Origin: Sideroxydans lithotrophicus
Lineage (GTDB): Bacteria; Pseudomonadota; Gammaproteobacteria; Burkholderiales; Sulfuriferulaceae
DNA: 16,938 nucleotides
Direction of reading: 5' to 3'
Assembly (NCBI GenBank): GCA_022736605.1
Contig: DZDB01000030.1
Location: 1 to 16,938 of the forward strand
Part shown: positions 1 through 7,665 of the stretch, piece after piece
Numbering within the stretch: position 1 is the first letter of the stretch
Layout of the letters: each line of letters begins with the position of its first letter
Notes under the pieces: generated by a model
Database searches by the model: none
What the model saw: the letters and a program-made list of their open reading frames with translations, nothing else
What the model was told of the DNA's origin: nothing
Position numbers and translations under genes: made by a program

Positions 1-1
1 C

Positions 2-253
2 AACGCGATTGTCAGCGCGGTGAAATCGGCGCTGGAACAAACCCCGCCCGAGCTCGGCGCCGACATCGCTGAAAAGGGCATGGTGCTGACCGGTGGCGGT
101 GCCTTGCTGCGTGACCTCGACCGGCTGCTGATGGAAGAAACCGGCCTGCCGGTGATCGTCGCCGACGACCCGTTGACCTGCGTAGTGCGCGGCTCTGGAC
201 GCGCGCTGGAAGAAATGGACAAACTCGCCAACGTGTTTGCCAGCGACTCCTGA
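2..253 (+). CDS. mreB: MreB, rod-shape actin homologue (3' end only)
   Basis: This is the C-terminal 83 residues of MreB; the start lies outside the window. MreB is the bacterial actin that polymerises under the inner membrane and positions the elongasome (MreCD, RodA, PBP2) for side-wall growth. Visible features are the nucleotide-binding stretch MVLTGGGALLRDLD, typical of the actin/HSP70 fold, followed by the conserved MreB tail (ADDPLTCVVRGSGRALEEMDKL). Reading continues in phase from base 2 to the TGA at 251-253, so nothing suggests a pseudogene. mreC follows after 43 bp, the usual mreBCD order. Identification is by direct recognition of the family's conserved tail. Confidence 0.96.
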   Translation, partial: NAIVSAVKSALEQTPPELGADIAEKGMVLTGGGALLRDLDRLLMEETGLPVIVADDPLTCVVRGSGRALEEMDKLANVFASDS

Positions 254-296
254 ACCCAACCCTGCTAACTTCTACCGATCACTCACCGCTTAATTC

Positions 297-1202
297 ATGC
301 CCAGCTCCGTAGCCCAGACGCCCCTGTTTCCGCGCGGGCCGGGGCTGGGCGCGCGCCTGGTCATTTATCTGCTGATCAGCGTTGCGCTGATTGTGGTGGA
401 CGTGCGTTACCGGGTGCTGGACAGTGCCCGTGCGGTGGTGGCCACGGCGTTACTGCCATTGCAGCGGGCGGCGCAAAGTCCGCTCGCGCTGTATCGCCAG
501 GTCAGCGGTTTTTTTGTCCAGCATGCCGAGATGCAGCAGGAAAATGCGCTGCTGCAGCGACGTCAACTGGCCTACGCGGCGGCATTGCTGCGTTACCGTG
601 ACCTGGAACAGGAAAATCTGCGCTTGCGTAATCTGCTCGGCGCGCAAGCCCGCACGCCGCTCAAAACCCGTTTGGCCAGCATCATCCAGATGCCGCGCGA
701 TCCGTATCAACGCACCTTGACCATCGATTTGGGCACCAGCCAGGGGGTGCGTGCGGGTGAGCCGGTGATCGATGAGCTCGGCTTGCTCGGCCAGGTCACG
801 CGGGTCTACCCGTATAGCAGCGAAGTCACGCTGATTACCGATCAGGACCAGCCGGTGCCGGTGATGGTGCAGCGTAATGGTTTGCGCGCGGTGGTGTTTG
901 GACGCGGTGATAGCGGTGTGGTCGACGTGCGCTATCTGCCGCACAGCGCCGACATCAAGGTGGGCGACACGCTGGTCACATCCGGCATCGACGGCGTCTA
1001 TCCGCAGGGTTTGCCGGTAGCGCGGGTGGTGAATCTTGATCGCAGTGCCAATCACGCCTTCATGCAGGTCAAGTGCGTACCGTTGGGCGGCGTGGACCGT
1101 TACCACCAGGTGCTGGTGGTGGAAAATGCAAAGTTGCCCAAGGCACCTGAACCGACCGCCACACCGCCCCAGCCAGCAACCCACAAGGCAGCTAAACGAT
1201 GA
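297..1202 (+). CDS. mreC: MreC, rod-shape-determining scaffold protein
   Basis: 301 residues. MreC is a bitopic inner-membrane protein whose periplasmic part binds and activates PBP2 and links MreB to wall synthesis. The layout fits the family: a short cytoplasmic N-terminus, one membrane helix at about 20-34, a coiled coil at about 75-114 (QQENALLQRR, LEQENLRLRNLLG), then the two-barrel beta domain at about 120-275 with the typical DLGTSQGVRAGEPVIDELGLLGQV segment. A short Pro/Ala-rich tail ends the protein. E. coli MreC is longer; about 300 residues is common in betaproteobacteria. No clear Shine-Dalgarno sequence precedes the ATG, but this start leaves a normal N-terminus before the membrane helix. 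The stop overlaps the mreD start (ATGA, 1199-1202), indicating translational coupling. Confidence 0.96.
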   Translation: MPSSVAQTPLFPRGPGLGARLVIYLLISVALIVVDVRYRVLDSARAVVATALLPLQRAAQSPLALYRQVSGFFVQHAEMQQENALLQRRQLAYAAALLRYRDLEQENLRLRNLLGAQARTPLKTRLASIIQMPRDPYQRTLTIDLGTSQGVRAGEPVIDELGLLGQVTRVYPYSSEVTLITDQDQPVPVMVQRNGLRAVVFGRGDSGVVDVRYLPHSADIKVGDTLVTSGIDGVYPQGLPVARVVNLDRSANHAFMQVKCVPLGGVDRYHQVLVVENAKLPKAPEPTATPPQPATHKAAKR

Positions 1203-1720
1203 AGTCGCTCGCTCCCCAAGGGCCGGCCATTCCGGTCGCGACCAGTGTCTGGTGGATCGTTGCCAGTCTGTTGCTGGGTTTGTTGTTCAACCTGCTGCCG
1301 TGGGGTGAGACGGCGCAATGGTGGCGACCTGATTTTGTACTGGTGATCGGACTATTCTGGGTGGTGCACCAGCCGCACCGGGTCGGTCTGGGTGTCATGT
1401 GGAGCCTTGGCCTGCTGACTGATCTGGTGGACGGCGGCATGCTTGGCCAGCACGCCATTGGTTATGCGCTGGCAGCGGTGGGCGCGCTGTTGCTGCAGCG
1501 CCGTCTGCTCAAATTCAATGCCTGGCAGCAGGCGTTGCAGATTTTGCCGCTGCTGGTGCTGGAAAAGCTCGCCAATGTGCTGACTGCTACGTTTGCCGGA
1601 CACGCGTTTAGCGATGTGCGCTATTTGCTGTCGGTACTGAGTGGCGCTTTGTTGTGGATACCGGTGGCGCTGTTGCTGCAACGTGCGCGAGGCTCGGCGG
1701 GTAACACGGATTCGGCATGA
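1199..1720 (+). CDS. mreD: MreD, rod-shape-determining membrane protein
   Basis: 173 residues, nearly all hydrophobic, with about five predicted membrane helices separated by short loops. MreD is a polytopic inner-membrane partner of MreC in the elongasome. Family-like traits are the N-terminal helix followed by WWRPDFVLVIGLFWVVHQPHRVG, close to the usual 'P.. l.vl.w....p...g' pattern, and a later GLLTDLVDGGMLGQHA segment matching the conserved 'G...D...g..lG..a' of MreD. Length is close to E. coli MreD. The start overlaps the mreC stop, and the stop overlaps the mrdA start (ATGA at 1717-1720), so the gene is coupled on both sides. Confidence 0.94.
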   Translation: MKSLAPQGPAIPVATSVWWIVASLLLGLLFNLLPWGETAQWWRPDFVLVIGLFWVVHQPHRVGLGVMWSLGLLTDLVDGGMLGQHAIGYALAAVGALLLQRRLLKFNAWQQALQILPLLVLEKLANVLTATFAGHAFSDVRYLLSVLSGALLWIPVALLLQRARGSAGNTDSA

Positions 1721-3624
1721 ATTCGCGTACCGAGATACGCAATTATCGCGTCGAGCTGGCCGGGTTTCGGCAGCGTGTGGTGGTCGCTGTCGGCTTTGTG
1801 CTGGTGATGTTTCTGCTGCTGCTGAGCCGTTTCTTTTATGTGCAGGTGCTGCAATACCAGCACTATCACACGCTGGCGGAAAACAACCGTATCTCGCTGG
1901 TGCCGTCACCGCCTAACCGTGGCCTGATTCTGGATCGCAATGGTGTGGTGATGGCGCACAATTATTCCGCCTATACACTGGAAATCACACCGAGCAAAAC
2001 CGGCAAGCTGGACGCCACGCTTGATGCGCTGGCTAAAATCGTCGAAGTCACCCCCGGCCAGCGCAAGCGCTTTGCCAAGCTGATGGCGGAAAGCCGTAAT
2101 TTCGAGACGCTGCCGTTGCGTGCCCATCTGTCTGATGAAGAAGTCGCGCGGCTGGCGGCGAACCGCTACCGCCTGCCCGGCGTGGAAGTGCGTGCCCGCC
2201 TGTTTCGCCAGTATCCGTTGCAGACCTCGGCTTCGCACCTGCTGGGTTATATCGGCCGCATCAACGACAAGGATGTCGAGCGTTTGCAAGCGGCGGGCGT
2301 ATACGACAATTACCGTGGCTCGGATCATATTGGCAAGGTTGGTATCGAGCAGAGTTACGAGCGTGAGCTGCACGGCGTGACCGGCACCGAGCAAGTCGAA
2401 ACCGACGCCAATGGCCACGCTGGCCGGGTGCTGGCGCGCACGCCGCCCATTTCCGGCAACAGCCTGGTGCTGTATCTGGACAGCAAACTGCAGGCGATTG
2501 CCGAGCAGGCGTTCGGCAATTATCGCGGCGCCCTGGTGGCGATCGATCCGCGCAACGGCGGCGTACTGGCGTTTGTCAGCCAGCCTGGCTATGACCCCAA
2601 CCTGTTTGTCGACGGCATCGACACCACCAGCTGGAACGAGCTCAATAATTCGCCCGACCGACCCTTGCTCAATCGGGCCCTGCGTGGCGCCTATCCGGAA
2701 GGTTCTACGCTCAAGCCGTTTATGGCGCTGGCCGGGCTGAGTGACGGTGTGCGCAAGCCGTCTGACAGCATCGCCGATCCGGGCTATTTCATGTTGCCCA
2801 ACAGCAGCCACCGCTATCGTGACTGGAAAGCCGGGGGGCACGGCACGGTGGATATGCACAAGGCCATTGTGGTGTCGTGCGATACCTATTTTTATCGCCT
2901 CGCCAACGACCTTGGCATCGATCGCATGCATGCGTATCTGGGGCAGTTCGGTTTCGGCCAGAAAAGCGGTATCGACATGGAGGGCGAGTTGGCCGGTGTG
3001 CTGCCGTCACGCGAATGGAAAGCCAAGCGTTCGAAAATGCCGTGGTTCCCGGGCGAAACGGTGATCGCCGGTATTGGCCAGGGCTACAATCTGGCGACGC
3101 CGTTGCAACTGGCGGTGGCCACTGCCGCGCTGGCCAATGGCGGCACCGTTTACAAACCGCAACTGGTGCAGGCCATTATCGACAGCCGTACCGGCAAGCG
3201 CACGCCCGTCGCGCCACAGATCGTGCGCAAGATTGCCATCAGTGCTGCGGATCTGGATGTGGTTCGGGCGGCGATGGAGGACGTGACCCGCCCCGGGGGT
3301 ACCGCGTCGGTGGCGAATGCCGGGGTGAGTTACCGCGTCGCTGCCAAGACCGGCACCGCGCAGGTGGTCGGCATCAAGCAGGGTGCCAAATACGATGCCA
3401 AACGACTGCTGGCAATCCACCGCGATCATGCGGTTTATATCGCGTATGCCCCGGCTGAAGCACCCACCATCGCGGTGGCCGTGCTGGTGGAAAACGGCAG
3501 TCACGGCGGCACCACGGCAGCGCCGATTGCACGTGCAGTGATGGATTATTATTTGCTGGGTAAATTGCCCAAGGCGGTGGTTGCGCCCGCCACACCTGCA
3601 CCAGGAGATGCGCATGCGGATTAA
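1717..3624 (+). CDS. mrdA: Penicillin-binding protein 2, elongation-specific transpeptidase
   Basis: 635 residues. PBP2 is the class B transpeptidase that cross-links peptidoglycan made by RodA during side-wall elongation. A short cytoplasmic tail is followed by one membrane helix at about 21-40, a non-catalytic 'dimerisation' domain (about 60-240, including PPNRGLILDRNG) and the transpeptidase domain. The active-site motifs are intact: S330-T-L-K333, S387-C-D389 (the SxD form usual for PBP2) and K544-T-G-T. The segments GIGQGYNLATPLQLA and REWK also match PBP2 rather than the divisome enzyme FtsI. The gene overlaps mreD by 4 bp and rodA by 11 bp. Beta-lactams such as mecillinam act on this family. 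Confidence 0.97.
   Translation: MNSRTEIRNYRVELAGFRQRVVVAVGFVLVMFLLLLSRFFYVQVLQYQHYHTLAENNRISLVPSPPNRGLILDRNGVVMAHNYSAYTLEITPSKTGKLDATLDALAKIVEVTPGQRKRFAKLMAESRNFETLPLRAHLSDEEVARLAANRYRLPGVEVRARLFRQYPLQTSASHLLGYIGRINDKDVERLQAAGVYDNYRGSDHIGKVGIEQSYERELHGVTGTEQVETDANGHAGRVLARTPPISGNSLVLYLDSKLQAIAEQAFGNYRGALVAIDPRNGGVLAFVSQPGYDPNLFVDGIDTTSWNELNNSPDRPLLNRALRGAYPEGSTLKPFMALAGLSDGVRKPSDSIADPGYFMLPNSSHRYRDWKAGGHGTVDMHKAIVVSCDTYFYRLANDLGIDRMHAYLGQFGFGQKSGIDMEGELAGVLPSREWKAKRSKMPWFPGETVIAGIGQGYNLATPLQLAVATAALANGGTVYKPQLVQAIIDSRTGKRTPVAPQIVRKIAISAADLDVVRAAMEDVTRPGGTASVANAGVSYRVAAKTGTAQVVGIKQGAKYDAKRLLAIHRDHAVYIAYAPAEAPTIAVAVLVENGSHGGTTAAPIARAVMDYYLLGKLPKAVVAPATPAPGDAHAD
3603..3607 (+). promoter_or_regulatory. 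Ribosome binding site deciding the rodA start
   Basis: An AGGAG core lies inside the last codons of mrdA. Two in-frame ATGs follow: one at 3608, directly abutting the core (spacing 0), and one at 3614 (spacing 6). Only the second is at a workable distance, so the rodA start is placed at 3614. The upstream in-frame codon at 3581 would add residues with no counterpart in RodA. Confidence 0.75.
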
Positions 3625-4711
3625 ACGCTGGGGTTTGCGGGTACTGGCGCATATTGACCTGCCCTTGCTGCTGTTGCTGCTGTTGTTGATGGGCATGAGC
3701 CTGTTTGTGCAATACAGTGCGTCGGGTCAAAGCGATGCGCGTGTGATCAGCCACGGCGTCAACATGCTGGTGGCGTTAACCATCATGGTCGTGGTCGCCA
3801 ATATCCCGCCGCAATACCTGCTCAGCCTGGCGGTGCCACTGTACGCGGTGGGGGTGGTGTTGCTGCTGGGGGTTGCCACTGCTGGCGAAGTGGTCAACGG
3901 CTCGCGCCGCTGGCTCAATCTCGGCGTGACCCGCATCCAGCCCTCAGAGATCATGAAAATTGCCATGCCGCTGATGCTGGCCTGGTATTTTCATCGCCAC
4001 GAAGCCATGCTGCGGTTACGCGATTATGGCGTGGCGGCGCTGTTGCTGATCGTACCCGTGGCGCTGGTGGCAAAGCAGCCCGATCTGGGCACCGCGCTGC
4101 TGATTTCGGCGTCGGGCTTTTACGTGCTGTTTTTCGCCGGGCTGCCCTGGCGTATCATGCTCGGCATGGCGGTGGTTGGCGGTGCCAGCCTGCCCGTGGC
4201 GTGGCATTTCATGCACGATTACCAGCAAAAGCGCGTGCTCACGCTGATTGACCCGACGCAAGACCCGCTCGGTGCTGGTTACCACATCATCCAGTCCACC
4301 ATCGCCATGGGCTCGGGCGGCAGCTTTGGCAAAGGCTGGCTGCACGGCACGCAGACGCACCTCGACTTTTTGCCGGAGCGCACCACCGATTTCGTGTTTG
4401 CGGTGTTTGGCGAAGAATTCGGTCTGCTTGGCAACGTGTTGTTGCTCAGCCTGTTTCTGGCCATTATTGTGCGTGGCATGATGATCGCCGTCAGTGCCCC
4501 CACGCTGTTTGCCCGGCTCATGGCAGGCAGCCTGACGCTGGCATTTTTCACCTACGCTTTCGTCAATATGGGCATGGTCAGCGGTATTTTGCCGGTGGTG
4601 GGCGTGCCGTTGCCGCTGGTCAGTTATGGCGGCACAGCGATGGTCACGGTCATGCTGGGATTCGGCATTTTGATGAGTGTGAAAACCCACCGGAAACTAC
4701 TCAAATCATGA
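3614..4711 (+). CDS. mrdB: RodA, SEDS-family peptidoglycan glycosyltransferase
   Basis: 365 residues from the chosen start, close to E. coli RodA. RodA polymerises lipid II into glycan strands and works as a pair with PBP2. The protein has about ten membrane helices and the SEDS signatures: GSRRWLNLG near the first large loop, KQPDLGTALL, the extracytoplasmic LPERTTDFVFAVFGEEFGLLG and the C-terminal GVPLPLVSYGGTAM. D259 in ERTTDF corresponds to the catalytic aspartate of E. coli RodA (D262). The start overlaps the mrdA end by 11 bp and is set by the AGGAG at 3603-3607. The stop overlaps the rlpA start (ATGA at 4708-4711). The first membrane helix contains eight consecutive Leu codons. Confidence 0.96.
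   Translation: MRIKRWGLRVLAHIDLPLLLLLLLLMGMSLFVQYSASGQSDARVISHGVNMLVALTIMVVVANIPPQYLLSLAVPLYAVGVVLLLGVATAGEVVNGSRRWLNLGVTRIQPSEIMKIAMPLMLAWYFHRHEAMLRLRDYGVAALLLIVPVALVAKQPDLGTALLISASGFYVLFFAGLPWRIMLGMAVVGGASLPVAWHFMHDYQQKRVLTLIDPTQDPLGAGYHIIQSTIAMGSGGSFGKGWLHGTQTHLDFLPERTTDFVFAVFGEEFGLLGNVLLLSLFLAIIVRGMMIAVSAPTLFARLMAGSLTLAFFTYAFVNMGMVSGILPVVGVPLPLVSYGGTAMVTVMLGFGILMSVKTHRKLLKS
3665..3688 (+). repeat. Leu-codon (TTG/CTG) trinucleotide tract in rodA
   Basis: Eight consecutive leucine codons of the form TTG or CTG (residues 18-25 of RodA) form an imperfect trinucleotide repeat within the first membrane helix. Slippage by whole units would keep the frame and alter helix length. The tract may simply reflect hydrophobic composition with biased leucine codons. 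Confidence 0.7.
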
Positions 4712-5547
4712 AAATACAATTCGTCCTGATCGTTGCGGCATTGACCCTGGCAGGCTGCGCCGGGCAACCTACACGCACTACGGCACCCGTCACCAAGTCA
4801 CCCATCAGCAAGCCACCGGGCAGCGCCAAGGGTGGTTATTACAAAGACGACGGCCCGGAAGCCAATCCGCCCCCCAATCTGGACGCCATTCCGGATGCCG
4901 TGCCCAAGCCGGAAGTGCTGAATAAATACACCAATCGACCCTATACTGCGCTAGGACAGGATTACGTGCCCGATACGACGGTGCGTAAATACAGGGAAAC
5001 CGGTCTGGCGTCGTGGTATGGCCGCCGCTTCAACGGCAAAAAAACCGCGTCCGGCGAGATTTACAACATGTATGCCATGAGCGCTGCGCACCGTACTTTG
5101 CCGATCCCGAGCTATGCGCGCGTGACTTCACTCGACAATGGCAAATCGGTAGTCGTGCGGATCAATGATCGTGGTCCGTTTCACAGCAAGCGCATCATTG
5201 ATCTGTCGTACACCGCTGCGCACAAACTCGGGATTATTGGCAGCGGCAGCGGGCGTGTTGAGGTGGAAAGCGTTACACCAGACGATGAGGCAAAAAAAGA
5301 CGATGCGCCCGAGGCGCCCGGCACTTATCTGCAACTGGGCAGTTTCAGCAGTCGCAGTCACGCCGAGAAAGCGCTGGCCGATGCGACTGCCAGGCTGGGA
5401 CACACCGACACGCCATTGCTTATTCTGGCAAAAAATAACCGTTATCGCGTAGCGCTCGGGCCGTTTGCGGACCGCGACAGTGCCGATGCGGCGGCGCAGG
5501 AAGTGCAGCTACGCCTGAAGCTCAAGCCGCTGCGCGTTGCGCGTTGA
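4708..5547 (+). CDS. rlpA: RlpA, SPOR-domain lytic transglycosylase lipoprotein
   Basis: 279 residues. RlpA is an outer-membrane lipoprotein; in Pseudomonas it is a lytic transglycosylase specific for glycan strands lacking stem peptides. The N-terminus is a lipoprotein signal with lipobox LAGC, lipidated cysteine C17. A Pro-rich linker follows, then the double-psi beta-barrel domain from about 98 to 180 (GLASWYG). H128 (SAAHRTLP) and D154 (INDRGPF) are 26 residues apart and match the catalytic pair known from P. aeruginosa RlpA, so the enzyme is probably active, unlike the E. coli homologue. A C-terminal SPOR domain (about 206-278, starting TYLQLGSF) should bind denuded glycan at septa. It is coupled to rodA by a 4-bp overlap, and dacA, whose product acts on stem peptides, follows. 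Confidence 0.95.
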   Translation: MKIQFVLIVAALTLAGCAGQPTRTTAPVTKSPISKPPGSAKGGYYKDDGPEANPPPNLDAIPDAVPKPEVLNKYTNRPYTALGQDYVPDTTVRKYRETGLASWYGRRFNGKKTASGEIYNMYAMSAAHRTLPIPSYARVTSLDNGKSVVVRINDRGPFHSKRIIDLSYTAAHKLGIIGSGSGRVEVESVTPDDEAKKDDAPEAPGTYLQLGSFSSRSHAEKALADATARLGHTDTPLLILAKNNRYRVALGPFADRDSADAAAQEVQLRLKLKPLRVAR

Positions 5548-5576
5548 ATTCTATTTTTGATGGTATGAATGGACGT

Positions 5577-6707
5577 ATGAAAAATCTTGTTGCCCTGCTT
5601 TTGATGTGCGTGTCGTATGTTGCTGCAGCGGTGGCGTTGCCGATGGCGCCGCCGCCCGAACTGGCGGCCAAAGCCTGGCTGCTGCTGGACGTGCAAAGCG
5701 GCCAGGTGCTGGCGGAAAAGAATGCTGACAAGCGCATCGAGCCAGCGTCGCTGACCAAGCTGATGAGCGCCTACCTCGACTTTGCCGCGATTCGCGCCGG
5801 TCGGCTGAAACTTTCCGACACTGTGCCGGTATCCGAGCACGCGTGGAAAGCCGAAGGCTCGCGCATGTTTATCGAGCCGAACAAGCCGGTTACGGTGGAC
5901 GAACTGCTGCGCGGCATGATCGTGCAATCCGGCAACGATGCCACCATCGCGCTCGCTGAAAGGGTTGGCGGCAGCGAGGCAGGCTTCGTCCAGATGATGA
6001 ACCAGCAGGCGCAGCGGCTCGGCATGACCGGCTCGCATTTCGTCAACGCCACCGGTTTGCCCGACCCGCAGCATTACACCACGGCGCGTGATCTGGCCAG
6101 GCTGGCAGCCGCCATCGTGCGCGATTTCCCCGAATTCTATCCACTCTATTCGATCAAGGCGTACCGCTACAACAACATCACCCAGCCCAACCGCAACCGC
6201 CTGCTGTGGAGCGACCCGAGCGTCGATGGCATGAAAACCGGCCACACCGAATCGGCGGGCTATTGCCTGATTGCCTCGGGCAAGCGCGATAACCGGCGCC
6301 TGCTGTCGGTGGTGCTGGGCACGGCGGCCGATTCAGTGCGTGCGATGGAAAGTCAGCGTCTGCTGAATTACGGTTTTCAGTTCTACGACACGGTCAAGCT
6401 GTACGCTAAAAATCAGGCTGTGACCAACCTGAAAGTCTGGAAGGGGTCGTCCAGTACGGTCAAAGCCGGTTTCACCCGCGATCTCTATATCAGCCTGCCG
6501 CGCGGCCAGGGCAAGGACATCAAGGCCACGCTGACCACGCGTCAGCCATTGCTGGCGCCGCTGGTGGCGGGACAGCAAGTGGGCACTGTCTCGCTCACGC
6601 TCAACGGCAAACCGCTGGCGCAATACCCGTTGCTGGCGCTGCAAAACGTCGGCGTCGCCAACATCATCGGCCGCGTCTGGGATGGCCTGCTGCTGTGGTT
6701 TAAATGA
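5577..6707 (+). CDS. dacA: D-Ala-D-Ala carboxypeptidase (PBP5/6 type)
   Basis: 376 residues. This periplasmic, membrane-anchored enzyme removes the terminal D-Ala from peptidoglycan pentapeptides. The start at 5577 gives MKNLVALLLM..., a clean signal peptide with likely cleavage after A20. An in-frame TTG at 5544, overlapping the rlpA stop, and an ATG at 5565 would only add polar residues before it. All three active-site motifs are intact: S58-L-T-K61, S118-G-N120 and K220-T-G222. A C-terminal beta domain follows, and the last residues (NIIGRVWDGLLLWFK) form the amphipathic helix that anchors PBP5-like proteins. Position between rlpA and ybeD matches E. coli dacA; betaproteobacterial orthologues are often called dacC. 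ybeD starts 9 bp downstream. Confidence 0.95.
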   Translation: MKNLVALLLMCVSYVAAAVALPMAPPPELAAKAWLLLDVQSGQVLAEKNADKRIEPASLTKLMSAYLDFAAIRAGRLKLSDTVPVSEHAWKAEGSRMFIEPNKPVTVDELLRGMIVQSGNDATIALAERVGGSEAGFVQMMNQQAQRLGMTGSHFVNATGLPDPQHYTTARDLARLAAAIVRDFPEFYPLYSIKAYRYNNITQPNRNRLLWSDPSVDGMKTGHTESAGYCLIASGKRDNRRLLSVVLGTAADSVRAMESQRLLNYGFQFYDTVKLYAKNQAVTNLKVWKGSSSTVKAGFTRDLYISLPRGQGKDIKATLTTRQPLLAPLVAGQQVGTVSLTLNGKPLAQYPLLALQNVGVANIIGRVWDGLLLWFK

Positions 6708-6716
6708 GGACGTATC

Positions 6717-6983
6717 ATGAGTGTCGAAGACAGCCTGATTGAATACCCGAGTGATTTCCCGATCAAGATCATGGGCACCACGCATCCGGAATTTGTCGAA
6801 ATTATCGGCGCGGTGGTGTTGCTGCACGCGCCGGATTTTGACCTCGCTTGCATGGAAATTCGCCCCAGCAGCGGCGGCAATTACACCAGCGTCACCTGTA
6901 CCGTACGCGCCACCTCGCGTGAACAGCTCGACAACCTCTACCGCGCGCTGACCGGCCACCCAATGGTGAAGCTGGTGCTATGA
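6717..6983 (+). CDS. ybeD: YbeD/DUF493 family protein
   Basis: 88 residues, the same size as E. coli YbeD (87). The family has an ACT-like ferredoxin fold, and its biochemical role is not firmly established. The sequence carries the family pattern: LIEYPSDFPIKIMG near the start, then the central PSSGGNYTSVTCTVRATSREQLDNLYRAL and a short C-terminal hydrophobic strand. An AGGA-type ribosome binding site lies just before the ATG, overlapping the dacA stop. lipB follows after 4 bp. The conserved ybeD-lipB pairing has led to the suggestion of a link with lipoate or cell-envelope regulation, which remains inference. Confidence 0.92.
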   Translation: MSVEDSLIEYPSDFPIKIMGTTHPEFVEIIGAVVLLHAPDFDLACMEIRPSSGGNYTSVTCTVRATSREQLDNLYRALTGHPMVKLVL

Positions 6984-6987
6984 GCCT

Positions 6988-7593
6988 GTGACGCCGGTCA
7001 TTCGCAGCCTGGGGCTGGTCGCGTATGAGCCGACCTGGCACGCCATGCAGACCCTCACCGCGCAGCGTGACGTCACGACGCCGGACGAAATCTGGTTGCT
7101 GCAACACCCGCCCATTTTCACGCTCGGGCAGGCGGGCAAGCCCGAACACCTGCTCCAGCACACCGACATTCCGCTGCTCAACATCGACCGCGGTGGCCAG
7201 ATTACCTACCATGCGCCCGGTCAGCTGGTGGCATATCTGCTGATCGACCTGAAGCGGCGCAATCTCGGCGTGCGCGATTTGGTTAACCGCATGGAACAGG
7301 CGGTGATCGACCTGCTCGGTACTTTTGGCGTGCAGGCGCAGCGGCGCGTCGATGCACCCGGCGTCTATGTGCAGGCGGCGAAAATCGCCGCACTCGGACT
7401 GCGTATCAAGCACGGTTGCAGTTATCACGGTCTGGCTTTGAATGTAGACATGGATTTGACACCGTTTGGATTAATCAATCCCTGCGGTTATGCCGGATTG
7501 ACGGTGACGCAGACGCGCGATCTGGGCATCTCTGCCAGCGTGAGTCAGATGGAGCAGGCATTAAGCCAACGTCTAGTCGCAGCACTCGGGTAA
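6988..7593 (+). CDS. lipB: Octanoyl-[ACP]:protein N-octanoyltransferase
   Basis: 201 residues. LipB moves octanoate from acyl carrier protein to a lysine of the lipoyl domains of 2-oxoacid dehydrogenases and GcvH, the first step of lipoate synthesis in the cytoplasm. The conserved blocks are present: RGGQITYHAPGQLVAYLL, RRVDAPGVYV, and the catalytic pair K132 (KIAALG) and C166 (INPCGYAGL), matching K135 and C169 of E. coli LipB. The start is a GTG; a nearby ATG at 6980 hits a stop after three codons. No clear Shine-Dalgarno sequence is seen, so the gene is probably translated by coupling to ybeD, 4 bp away. The next acting enzyme, LipA, is encoded about 1 kb downstream. Confidence 0.96.
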   Translation: MTPVIRSLGLVAYEPTWHAMQTLTAQRDVTTPDEIWLLQHPPIFTLGQAGKPEHLLQHTDIPLLNIDRGGQITYHAPGQLVAYLLIDLKRRNLGVRDLVNRMEQAVIDLLGTFGVQAQRRVDAPGVYVQAAKIAALGLRIKHGCSYHGLALNVDMDLTPFGLINPCGYAGLTVTQTRDLGISASVSQMEQALSQRLVAALG

Positions 7594-7602
7594 TTTTTTA
7601 GC

Positions 7603-7631
7603 TTGAAGATGATAATAGTTCTTGTTATTAT
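7603..7631 (+). promoter_or_regulatory. Candidate sigma70 promoter for the PepSY-cytochrome b561 pair
   Basis: TTGAAG (7603-7608) and TATTAT (7626-7631) are separated by 17 bp and match the -35 and -10 consensus at 4/6 and 5/6 positions. Transcription would begin near 7638, about 28 bp before the ATG at 7666. The stretch 7594-7665 is clearly more AT-rich than the flanking genes, as expected for a promoter. This would let the two inserted genes, and perhaps lipA, be expressed apart from the envelope operon. Confidence 0.5.
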
Positions 7632-7632
7632 T
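7609..7632. promoter_or_regulatory. AT-rich dyad overlapping the promoter, Fur-box-like
   Basis: GATAATA (7611-7617) and TATTATT (7626-7632) form an inverted repeat matching at 6 of 7 positions around an 8-base centre. By my hand alignment the 19 bases from 7608 agree with the classical Fur consensus at about 12 positions. An exact 8-base inverted pair, ATGATAAT at 7609 and ATTATCAT at 7660, also brackets the leader. The dyad covers the spacer and -10 element, a typical repressor position. Assignment to Fur is tentative, because AT-rich repeats of this size can arise by chance. Confidence 0.3.
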
Positions 7633-7665
7633 CAAACTTAACTCTTCAGATTGGAAACCATTATC

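Noticed and set aside
450..1184. Long minus-strand open frame inside mreC
   Set aside because: It is antisense to a fully recognisable MreC, with composition typical of a shadow frame in GC-rich DNA. The same holds for the long minus-strand frames inside mrdA, rodA, dacA and lipA.
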